A stretch of DNA of 5,383 nucleotides from Chitinophaga pinensis (lineage in GTDB: Bacteria > Bacteroidota > Bacteroidia > Flavobacteriales_D > Crocinitomicaceae), in NCBI GenBank assembly GCA_945868555.1, contig CAMBMC010000190.1:1-5383 (forward strand), written 5' to 3'. Below are positions 1 to 5,383 of the stretch, piece by piece (within the stretch, counting starts at the first letter, position 1; every line of letters begins with the position of its first letter). The notes beneath the pieces are model-generated. The model was not told where the DNA came from. It saw only the letters and a program-made list of their open reading frames with translations, and did not search any database. Made by a program: the position numbers and the translations under genes.

Positions 1-713
1 GGTCCGGTATTGTCGTTGAGGTAAAGCACACTCGTGGTGATGTCTTCACGGAATTTTCCCCAGCATTCATTTTTCAAGACAAATTCCAAGGAATCAGGGG
101 TTCCATAGGTTTCCATGCTGATGTTCTTGTGGTACTGCATGTGCTGTCCGCCAATGTGAAAGGTGAGTACATCAATATCCCCATCGTTGTCGACATCAAC
201 AATTGCAGGGATATCAGCCGAACTGACATATAGGTTCAGACTCGCTCCCGAATAATCGGAATACAATAGATTTTTTGCGACTTCCCATTGGTTGCCATTT
301 ACGGCATTGCCAGTATTTCGGTACACCTTGATTCCACCTACACCATATACAAACAAATCTTTTGCGCCATCTGCGTTGTAATCAATGGCTGTTGCCCGAT
401 AGCGCAGGTCTGAAGGAAACAGATTTTTTCCCCGATAAAGGTATTTGTAATAAGGTCCAGCGCCATCGTTTTCTTGGGTGAAAATCCGAATGTTGTCGCT
501 GCTGCGGTCGAACACAAACAAGTCCAGATCTCCGTCAAAATCAATGTCCATATCGGAAAATTGGGCATAATTCAAACCTCCCACCCAGGCATGTGCTAGC
601 GTGTCTGTGCCGATGCGCACTCCAATGGAATCGTCGTATTCAAAATTGAATTGTCCCACACTTAAAAAGGGAGAGAACAGAAGCAAGAAAAGAAATTTGG
701 TCGAATTTCGCAT
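1..713 (-). CDS. Secreted VCBS/FG-GAP repeat protein (3' part outside window)
   Basis: I translated this by hand from the ATG at 713-711. The frame stays open for 237 codons to the left edge, so the C-terminus is missing. Residues 1-20 form a signal peptide (MRNSTKFLFLLLFSPFLSVG, with Q21 following). Three Asp-rich calcium-binding-type loops follow, each ahead of a hydrophobic strand: D56-D58-D60-G-D62-D64 then LFVFD; D111-N113-D115-G-D119 then LFVYG; and D173-D175-D177-G-D179-D181 then VLTF. Their spacing of 55 and 62 residues is that of VCBS/FG-GAP blades, which build integrin-like beta-propellers. The protein is expected outside the cell or on its surface, with Ca2+-stabilised blades; its ligand cannot be told. 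Bacteroidota proteins of this type usually end in a T9SS sorting tail, but that part is not visible here. The gene is divergent from the SGNH hydrolase gene, 75 bp away. Family assignment is firm; function is unknown. Confidence 0.9.
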   Translation of the reverse strand, partial: MRNSTKFLFLLLFSPFLSVGQFNFEYDDSIGVRIGTDTLAHAWVGGLNYAQFSDMDIDFDGDLDLFVFDRSSDNIRIFTQENDGAGPYYKYLYRGKNLFPSDLRYRATAIDYNADGAKDLFVYGVGGIKVYRNTGNAVNGNQWEVAKNLLYSDYSGASLNLYVSSADIPAIVDVDNDGDIDVLTFHIGGQHMQYHKNISMETYGTPDSLEFVLKNECWGKFREDITTSVLYLNDNTG

Positions 714-732
714 GATATTATCCACTAAGGGT

Positions 733-740
733 TAATTTTG
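733..740 (+). promoter_or_regulatory. Candidate Bacteroidota -7 promoter box
   Basis: TAATTTTG matches the Bacteroidota sigma-A -7 consensus TAnnTTTG at all defined positions. It lies 48 nt upstream of the ATG at 789. The expected transcription start is around 745-750, giving a leader of about 40 nt. No clear -33 TTG box sits at the right distance upstream, where the sequence is already the 5' end of the divergent gene, so the call rests on the -7 match and its position. Confidence 0.4.
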
Positions 741-744
741 CCTG

Positions 745-764
745 TCGTTCGAATGTTCGAATGA
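745..764. repeat. 20-bp near-palindrome built on a tandem GTTCGAAT repeat
   Basis: Two copies of GTTCGAAT stand head to tail at 747-754 and 755-762, each containing the palindrome TTCGAA. Taken together, 745-752 can pair with 757-764 (8 bp, one G-T mismatch/wobble) around a 4-nt centre. The element lies just downstream of the candidate -7 box, between divergent genes. It could be an operator for a dimeric regulator or a hairpin at the 5' end of the plus-strand mRNA. No regulator is encoded nearby. Confidence 0.5.
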
Positions 765-788
765 TGCTACTAAGTTAGTTAAAACACG

Positions 789-2048
789 ATGAAAAAAAGC
801 AATTCTTTCATGAAAATGTTGGTGACATGTTCACTCTTGTGTTCGTTCAATAGCTTCGCACAAGACAGTGTTTCTGTATTGTTTATCGGCAACAGCTATA
901 CCTACGTGAATGATTTACCGTCTGTTTTTTCGCAATTGACTACATCACTTGGCGATGAGGCAACGGTAGATTCCAAGACCAATGGCGGATTTACGTTTCA
1001 GAATCAGCTTTCTGATCCTGTCACCATGACAAAAATCCATGCAAAGCCATGGGATTATGTCGTGCTTCAAGGACAGAGCCAAGAACCATCGTTTCCCTTT
1101 GATCAGGTGAATACTCAAACCTTACCACCGGCCGTATCTTTAGCGGATAGTGTTTATGCGAATGGATTTTGTTCGCAAGCCATGTACTTCATGACCTGGG
1201 GACGTCAAGTGGGTGATCCGCAATGGGACTCAATCAATACGTTCTACAAAATGAACAACCGCTTGCGCAATGCATACGTGCGCATCGCGGATTCTGCGCA
1301 TGCAAGTGTGGCACCTGTAGGTGTGGCTTGGAAGTACATCATCGATAACCATCCGACCATCAACTTGTATTCACCTGATGGCTCTCACCCAAGTTTGGCG
1401 GGAACTTACCTTTCGGCGTGTACCTTCTATGCCAGCGTTTACCGGAAAAATTCTTCGGGAGCACCTTATACCGCAGGCTTGGACCCAACCGTTGCAGGGT
1501 ACTTGCAGAATGCCGCCGATCTTGCTGTGCTTGATAGCATTGATACTTGGTCTTTAAAAGTCAAAGCAGATCTCACCGTGGCTGATTTTTTAGCGACGGT
1601 CGTTGGTCAAACCGTGCAATTGACCAATTCGAGCACACAGGCACAAGGGTATATGTGGAATTTTGGCGATGGTGCGACAAGCACTTTACTTGACCCTTTA
1701 CACGGTTATGTTTCAGCGGGAACTTATCCAATTGAGCTCATCGCTTTGAGCGAGTGTGGAAACGATACGACGATCCAGCAAATCACCATTCAAAGTGCAG
1801 GCATCATCGAAGGAGATGGAAAAGCACTCACCGTAAAGATGTTTGGCAATGGAAATTTTGAACTTGAATTCATCGAGACACCAGCTGTGCTGTCGGTCCG
1901 TGATATGAATGGTTCAATTGTAATGACTTTTCACCCCGAAAATCAATCCGTGCACATTGATTTATCAACAGCTGCGGAAGGAATTTATCAAGTTTTGTGG
2001 GAAAGTCAAGCAGGCAAAAACCGCTATGCGCTTCCTGTATTGAAATGA
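789..2048 (+). CDS. Secreted SGNH-type hydrolase with PKD domain and T9SS sorting tail
   Basis: Residues 1-24 are a signal peptide (KK n-region, hydrophobic core, cut after SFA-24). Residues 28 to about 225 form an SGNH/GDSL-like domain of the kind often called DUF4886. Block I is GNSYT with the presumed nucleophile S36. G66-G67 fits block II, Q94-G-Q96-S97 stands where block III (GxND) is expected, and D197-G-S-H200 is the block V Asp/His pair. Residues about 262-334 form a PKD/Ig-like domain with the hallmark W290-N-F-G-D-G295. Residues about 340-419 are a beta-rich Por tail (LSVRDMNGSIV... AEGIYQVLW... LPVLK) that would direct export through the T9SS. It is likely a surface or secreted esterase/deacetylase acting on a carbohydrate or glycan; the substrate is not visible. 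The first ATG was chosen; M8 (position 810) would also leave a workable, shorter signal peptide. There is no Shine-Dalgarno, as is usual in the phylum. The gene converges on the nitroreductase with a 2-nt gap. Confidence 0.88.
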   Translation: MKKSNSFMKMLVTCSLLCSFNSFAQDSVSVLFIGNSYTYVNDLPSVFSQLTTSLGDEATVDSKTNGGFTFQNQLSDPVTMTKIHAKPWDYVVLQGQSQEPSFPFDQVNTQTLPPAVSLADSVYANGFCSQAMYFMTWGRQVGDPQWDSINTFYKMNNRLRNAYVRIADSAHASVAPVGVAWKYIIDNHPTINLYSPDGSHPSLAGTYLSACTFYASVYRKNSSGAPYTAGLDPTVAGYLQNAADLAVLDSIDTWSLKVKADLTVADFLATVVGQTVQLTNSSTQAQGYMWNFGDGATSTLLDPLHGYVSAGTYPIELIALSECGNDTTIQQITIQSAGIIEGDGKALTVKMFGNGNFELEFIETPAVLSVRDMNGSIVMTFHPENQSVHIDLSTAAEGIYQVLWESQAGKNRYALPVLK

Positions 2049-2050
2049 CC

Positions 2051-2686
2051 TTAAATGAAAGTGAAATAGTCTTCGTTTGACTTACGCACTTTTTTCAAGT
2101 GTTGGTAGGCATCCTCCTCCGAACGGTATCCGATTGGACAAACTACTGTAGCAATTAAATTTTTCTCCGACAGATGCAATACCTCATCATATCCTTTTGG
2201 ATTGAATCCCTCCATCGGAGTCGCATCAATTTTTAGTCGGGCACAGGCACTCAACAATTGTCCAAGAACAATGTATGTTTGGTTGGATGTCCACAGGTGA
2301 ATGGCTTCCGGTGATTTATTTCCCACGTAATTCCCAATCGATTCTATCATTTTTCCAACGCGTTCTTCACCCATTTCGCGTACTTCATCGGTGCGTTGTA
2401 CATGATGTTGGATGTAGTTTTCATCCAATGAGGTATATGAACACAAGACGATGAGGTGAGAGGCATCCTTCACTTGCTGTTGGTTGTACGAATGAGCGGT
2501 CAATTGTTCTCGAATCTCAGGATTGTTCACCACCAACACATGTGTCGTTTGCAATCCCATTGACGAAGGAGACATGCGCATTACCTCAAGAAGCGTCTCG
2601 AGGTCTTGGTCATTGATTCTCTTTGAGGCATCAAATTTTTTCGTCGCGTAGCGCCAGTTCAGGTCGTTGAGAATATCGTAGTTCAT
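2051..2686 (-). CDS. NfsB-type NAD(P)H nitroreductase (FMN-dependent)
   Basis: This is a 211-residue protein, close to the usual 210-220 for the NfsB branch of the nitroreductase family. These are cytoplasmic, homodimeric FMN enzymes that reduce nitroaromatics, quinones or other electrophiles with NAD(P)H. Visible signatures: W11-R-Y-A-T-K-K-F-D19 (FMN-phosphate contacts R12 and K16); S39-P-S-S42 followed by G-L-Q46 (flavin pocket); WTSNQTYIVLGQLL from W132; P157-M-E-G-F161, which stacks on the isoalloxazine; and the basic KKVRKS stretch near 198-203 before the C-terminus. The start is the ATG at 2686, because the family begins a few residues before the WRYATKKFD motif. The frame is open upstream to a TTG at 2761, but those 25 residues look like untranslated leader. 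The membrane-protein gene upstream is 99 bp away on the same strand, so cotranscription is possible but unproven. The physiological substrate is unknown. Confidence 0.93.
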   Translation of the reverse strand: MNYDILNDLNWRYATKKFDASKRINDQDLETLLEVMRMSPSSMGLQTTHVLVVNNPEIREQLTAHSYNQQQVKDASHLIVLCSYTSLDENYIQHHVQRTDEVREMGEERVGKMIESIGNYVGNKSPEAIHLWTSNQTYIVLGQLLSACARLKIDATPMEGFNPKGYDEVLHLSEKNLIATVVCPIGYRSEEDAYQHLKKVRKSNEDYFTFI

Positions 2687-2785
2687 GGAATTTTTTCTAG
2701 GTTCGTCAAAGGTCAACAAACAAATCGGAATGTTGTTCGTGGAAAAAATGCTAGGCCGCAAGCTCAGGCATCATTGAATGGAAAA

Positions 2786-3298
2786 TTACCGAAAAAGAAA
2801 ATAAATAAGTAGCACATAGATACAAATGGGGACAACGAGGCAAATCAAAACCGACGATGCGATGTAGTTGCTTCCAAATCGATTGAAATACATGAGGAAT
2901 TGAACAGATTTTCGGTACAAATCAGTTGCAAAGAGCTTAAAATCAGTACAACCAACAAAAAATCCCATGCAGAAGATTAGAAATGAAAGTTTTAGGTAAT
3001 GAAATTCAAAAAGAGCGTCTAGTATTACGAACCATGAAAAAGGAACCACAAAAAAGTAGAGAATGATATTGATTTCATGATAACTCAATTTAAACATCCA
3101 AGCTAACTTCAACAGTCGCTTTACTACCCAATTGAAAATTTTCTCGGTCATTGTCTCCTCGGGATTGCGGTCTTTTTTCACTGGCCCATATTTATTTTTG
3201 AGGCCCATGCTGGTCAATCCAATAACAATCAAAAGAAAAGCACCAATAGAAATGCCGGTCCAAATAACGAAGTAACTTAGGATAGACCAAAAACTCAT
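2786..3298 (-). CDS. Four-helix integral membrane protein of unknown function
   Basis: This 170-residue protein has no signature I can tie to a function. Hydrophobic segments lie at about 5-32, 74-97, 101-117 and 145-169, so it probably crosses the inner membrane four times. A basic, soluble loop (residues about 33-73, KNKYGPVKKDRNPEE then a KRLLKLAW amphipathic stretch) sits between helices 1 and 2. A second polar loop (about 118-144, TDFKLFATDLYRKS... FNRFGSNY) lies between helices 3 and 4. Both loops are rich in Lys/Arg, which by the positive-inside rule would place them, and both termini, accordingly. Cys110, Cys117 and Cys153 are in or beside helices, with no CxxC pair. The ATG at 3298 is the only reasonable start. 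The gene is 99 bp upstream of the nitroreductase on the same strand. It is probably a real gene, given full-length hydrophobic patterning and a stop-free frame, but no role can be assigned. Confidence 0.75.
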   Translation of the reverse strand: MSFWSILSYFVIWTGISIGAFLLIVIGLTSMGLKNKYGPVKKDRNPEETMTEKIFNWVVKRLLKLAWMFKLSYHEINIILYFFVVPFSWFVILDALFEFHYLKLSFLIFCMGFFVGCTDFKLFATDLYRKSVQFLMYFNRFGSNYIASSVLICLVVPICIYVLLIYFLFR

Positions 3299-3323
3299 AG
3301 GCTTAGACTTAAATTACACACAG

Positions 3324-3348
3324 AATACAATTTCAAATGTGTTGTATT
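3324..3348. repeat. Inverted repeat upstream of the membrane-protein gene
   Basis: AATACAA (3324-3330) and TTGTATT (3342-3348) are perfect 7-bp complements separated by 11 bp. The repeat lies 26-50 nt upstream of the start codon at 3298. The A/T-rich arms and position suit an operator or a leader hairpin, but a chance repeat in A/T-rich intergenic DNA cannot be excluded. No good TAnnTTTG box is seen beside it; the nearest is CACATTTG within the loop on the minus strand, with one mismatch. Confidence 0.3.
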
Positions 3349-3494
3349 GGCGCTATTTTGAGACGAGTTAGCAGTCGTAACGTTGCTTGTTCTTTTTTGG
3401 TTTTAAGATTGATTAACAGTTGATTTGAGAAAGAGACAAAGGGCACTTTTTCGCTATATGAGCTTCGAAGAACAAAATAATGTTCAGAAAGCTC

Positions 3495-3520
3495 AATAAA
3501 AAAAGCCCACGTTGGGGCTT
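3495..3520 (-). terminator. Intrinsic terminator of the tail-fibre operon
   Basis: Read on the minus strand, AAGCCC (3520-3515) pairs perfectly with GGGCTT (3508-3503) across the 6-nt loop CAACGT. A run of T follows (seven in a row from 3504, the first two shared with the stem, then ATTG). It starts 33 nt past the stop codon at 3554, where a Rho-independent terminator for the 5383-3554 operon should be. It also separates that operon from the membrane-protein gene. Confidence 0.85.
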
Positions 3521-3553
3521 AAGATATAACAAGGTGGAGATAACCGCGGCGAC

Positions 3554-4915
3554 TTACCGCTGTTTCATCTCCTCCAACTCCTTCTTCAAACGTTCAACCT
3601 CAAGATTCAATTCCTTAATCGCCTCGATCATAACTGGAACCAACTGAATGTAATCGACGGTTTTGTAGACTGTCTCATCGCCTTGGTTGATGAAAAGTGC
3701 TTTCTCTTTGATGAGTTCAGGGAATACCAACTCCACATCTTGGGCAATTACTCCAAATTGTTCGCGCTGTTGTGTGCTCTTTTCACCGTTTGGAAGTGTT
3801 GTTGGGGTCGTAATGGTATAATGCGTTCCTTGTATCAAACTCAATTGGGACAAGGCATTTTTGATCGGAACAATGTTCGATTTTAATCGACGGTCGGAAG
3901 CATTTACCCAGCCCCCAATGGCATATCCCGTTCCATCAACTCCAACGTCAGCCGTGAAATAGCCCGACCAACCCGCAGTTGTGTTCGTTGTTTGTCCATA
4001 AACGCCATTGAACCCAACACCATAGGTGCCAATGCCCAAGCCTGTTGTGCCTGAATTGCTTCCGTATAGTCCATAACCTGCGCCATAAGAGGATTGTCCT
4101 ACTGTACCGTTGAATCCAATTCCAAGGACACCGTAACCACCTGTAGTTCTAAGGTTCGATCCATAAACGCCTGCAGCACCTGTCGCTGTTGCTGGTATTT
4201 GTCCGCTTACACCATAGCCAGTGCCTGAATTGTTTCCAAGAATAGCCGAGTTATTGGCGCCAGAACTGTTGGTATTTGCCTGAATCGCGGCAAAGTTATT
4301 TCCTGCATTCGTGCTCTCAGCGCGGAATCCTACACCGACACCACTCACATTCGCAAGTACAGCGGTTGAATTGGCAACGGATGAATTGACTTCTAGCCCA
4401 GTGGTAGTTGTTCCAGTATTGTTAATTTGCACTGCCCCGGCATCTGTAGAAATGCTGCGTCCAAGTCCTGCTCCGCCTTGGTCATATGCCTGATCGAGTG
4501 TATTGGCTGCACCACCGCCACCTCCGTTACCACTACTCGCCGCATACAAGGCATAGGGAACGCTCAACAATTGAGACACGCCTGAAATGGTGAAGTTGGA
4601 ACCTCCAGTTGGGTCAATTTCTGTTTTCAAAAAATAAGGACCATTGGACCAATCAATGACAGAAAGCGGATTGATGCTGCCGATTTGAATGCTTGCCAAT
4701 CCATTGGTGTTGGTCGTAGCTGTGTGTGTTTCTGTTTGAACGGTAACTCCTGTGGCCGAACCTTGAAGAATGCTTGTTTTAATGCTCACGGTACCCGTGT
4801 TGATGAGTGCTCCAGCGGCATCGCGCACAACGGCTTGGTAACTCATCGATGGTGGTGCTTGTGCGAATAGTGTATTGACAAAAAGTATTGAAACTAGTGG
4901 AAATAGGTATTTCAT
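3554..4915 (-). CDS. Secreted tail-fibre-domain protein with S74 autoproteolytic chaperone domain
   Basis: 453 residues. Residues 1-18 are a signal peptide (cut after FA-18). Residues 20-126 form the N-terminal beta domain that recurs in Bacteroidota tail-fibre proteins (MSYQAVVRDAAG..., IDWSNGPYFLKTEIDP, SQLLSVPYALYA). A GNGGGGG linker (129-135) leads into a Gly/Asn/Ser/Thr-rich shaft (about 140-335) with recurring YG and GFNG motifs. Residues 339-436 match the peptidase S74 / intramolecular chaperone of endosialidase domain: A-S340-D-R-R-L-K345-S-N-I, then QFGVIAQDVE..FPELI and V-D-Y-I-Q-L-V-P-V. In known members the Ser and the Lys five residues later cut the chain just before Ser once the fibre has trimerised; both are present here. 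Residues 430-453 form a charged coiled coil. No T9SS tail is visible. The gene is second in an operon, 4 nt after the T9SS-tailed gene, and is followed by a terminator. It is likely a trimeric surface fibre or adhesin; the ligand is unknown. Confidence 0.9.
   Translation of the reverse strand: MKYLFPLVSILFVNTLFAQAPPSMSYQAVVRDAAGALINTGTVSIKTSILQGSATGVTVQTETHTATTNTNGLASIQIGSINPLSVIDWSNGPYFLKTEIDPTGGSNFTISGVSQLLSVPYALYAASSGNGGGGGAANTLDQAYDQGGAGLGRSISTDAGAVQINNTGTTTTGLEVNSSVANSTAVLANVSGVGVGFRAESTNAGNNFAAIQANTNSSGANNSAILGNNSGTGYGVSGQIPATATGAAGVYGSNLRTTGGYGVLGIGFNGTVGQSSYGAGYGLYGSNSGTTGLGIGTYGVGFNGVYGQTTNTTAGWSGYFTADVGVDGTGYAIGGWVNASDRRLKSNIVPIKNALSQLSLIQGTHYTITTPTTLPNGEKSTQQREQFGVIAQDVELVFPELIKEKALFINQGDETVYKTVDYIQLVPVMIEAIKELNLEVERLKKELEEMKQR
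3992..4168 (-). repeat. Two copies of a ~33-residue YGSN...GFNG..GQ repeat in the fibre shaft
   Basis: Residues 250-274 and 283-308 of the tail-fibre protein share a layout: [VL]YGSN, then TTG, then a Gly-rich stretch, then G-[IV]-GFNG-xx-GQ. The start-to-start distance is 33 residues. The copies are similar in protein but clearly diverged in DNA, so the duplication is old. Related YG/VSGQ motifs just before (234-239) suggest an even more decayed copy. This fits a repetitive trimeric beta shaft. Confidence 0.6.
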
Positions 4916-4919
4916 GGCT

Positions 4920-5383
4920 TTAGTGTTTGATGATTTTAAAGGTGTTGAGGTTCTTTTCAGCGGAGATGACGTTCAGAAAATACATGCCAGCGGCATAGCT
5001 GCTCATATCAATGATTGAGTTTTCATTTACAATCGGATGTGTGCAAAGCATTTTGCCAGCTTCATCGTGTAAGGTGAAATAGGTCTGAAGGGGCAAGTCT
5101 TGGGTTGACTGTAATGTCAATTGCCCACTCACAGGATTGGGACCTATGGACAAGGAAAATAATTCGTTTTCGTCCAATGAAGATGTTTCAAACAACTCAT
5201 AGGGTTGCTGAACGCCGAGGTATGCGCTTCCGGCAGCGACATCGATGGAGATATAGTCGATTTGTCCGACGGAAAAACTTGCAGATCCTCCAGCTCCAGT
5301 GCAATCGCCACCTGTGCTCACCGTATTGGATTGTGCTGTACAGTTTAGCGCGAGTGAAAAGATGAAAACACTCAAAAAATAAG
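4920..5383 (-). CDS. Small secreted protein with T9SS sorting tail (start outside window)
   Basis: The frame is open to the right edge. The residues upstream of the first possible in-window start (TTG at 5375) are still hydrophobic (YF before LSVFIFSLALNCTAQ), so the window cuts inside the signal peptide and the true start lies beyond 5383. Numbered from that TTG, the mature protein begins near Q15/S16. It has a compact module with SNTVSTGGDCTGAGGSASFS and VGQIDY, ending in GVQQPYEL (54-61), a pattern common in small Bacteroidota secreted proteins. Then comes a T9SS type A tail: P79-N-P81 after FSLSIG, the DEAGKML strand, GMYFLNV (130-136) and the basic end KIIKH (147-151). It should be exported by Sec, then T9SS, and left on the surface or released. 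Its stop is 4 nt from the ATG of the tail-fibre gene, so the two are surely cotranscribed and may be translationally coupled. Function unknown. Confidence 0.88.
   Translation of the reverse strand, partial: YFLSVFIFSLALNCTAQSNTVSTGGDCTGAGGSASFSVGQIDYISIDVAAGSAYLGVQQPYELFETSSLDENELFSLSIGPNPVSGQLTLQSTQDLPLQTYFTLHDEAGKMLCTHPIVNENSIIDMSSYAAGMYFLNVISAEKNLNTFKIIKH

Noticed and set aside
338..568. Minus-strand open frame of 76 codons
   Set aside because: It lies in another frame of the VCBS gene, which is itself open from 713 to the edge with a signal peptide and three DxDxDG loops. The 76-codon product has no such features.
2687..2761. N-terminal extension of the nitroreductase from a TTG at 2761
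   Set aside because: The family starts just before the WRYATKKFD motif, and the ATG at 2686 gives the normal length. The extra 25 residues have no domain and would begin with a rare start codon.
2733..2780. Terminator between the membrane-protein and nitroreductase genes
   Set aside because: There is a short T-run on the minus strand, but the preceding sequence forms only 3-bp or mismatched stems.
4311..4870. Plus-strand open frames of about 60 codons opposite the tail-fibre gene
   Set aside because: They are antisense shadows of a well-supported gene, with low-complexity translations and no start context or domain.
3554..4915. Tail-fibre protein as evidence for a prophage
   Set aside because: It has its own Sec signal peptide and a Bacteroidota-type N-terminal domain, sits in an operon with a T9SS substrate, and no other phage gene is nearby.
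5373..5375. TTG as start of the small T9SS-tailed protein
   Set aside because: The frame continues hydrophobic to the window edge, and the signal peptide would lack its basic n-region. The true start is almost certainly outside the window.
5340..5383. Lipobox (ALNC) in the small T9SS-tailed protein
   Set aside because: Asn at the position before Cys is not accepted in a normal lipobox, and a TAQ signal peptidase I site follows directly. A T9SS tail also argues against a lipoprotein.

Overview
The window looks like chromosomal DNA of a free-living member of the Bacteroidota, probably a flavobacterial-type lineage (Crocinitomicaceae/Fluviicola-like is a guess). Three things point there. Two proteins carry C-terminal type IX secretion (T9SS, Por) sorting tails. 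The starts lack Shine-Dalgarno sequences and have A/T-rich leaders. One intergenic region carries a Bacteroidota-type -7 box (TAnnTTTG). The protein families, such as the small GGD-TG-GGS...SVGQ T9SS protein next to a tail-fibre-domain protein, are also typical of this phylum. There are no RNA genes, CRISPR arrays, insertion sequences or phage structural modules.

Layout. (1) 1-713, minus: the N-terminal 237 codons of a secreted VCBS/FG-GAP repeat protein that runs off the left edge. (2) 714-788: a short divergent control region with a candidate plus-strand promoter and a 20-bp near-palindrome. (3) 789-2048, plus: a secreted SGNH-type hydrolase with a PKD domain and a T9SS tail. It ends 2 nt from the stop of the convergent gene that follows. 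(4) 2051-2686, minus: an NfsB-type FMN nitroreductase. (5) 2786-3298, minus: a four-helix membrane protein of unknown function. (6) 3299-3553: 255 bp without a gene, holding an inverted repeat upstream of the membrane-protein gene and a clear intrinsic terminator for the operon that follows. (7) 5383-3554, minus: a two-gene operon with a 4-nt gap. It encodes a small T9SS-tailed secreted protein (start lies beyond the right edge), then a 453-residue tail-fibre-like protein with a C-terminal peptidase S74 self-cleaving chaperone domain.

Four of the six genes encode exported proteins, so the window is mainly a surface/secretome locus. The nitroreductase and the membrane protein are housekeeping or unassigned insertions between them. 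The item most worth following up is the operon at the right end. It pairs a T9SS substrate with a phage-fibre-like protein that keeps the Ser/Lys autoproteolysis dyad but has no visible T9SS tail or anchor of its own. I see no convincing evidence for a wholly new defence, mobile or regulatory system.
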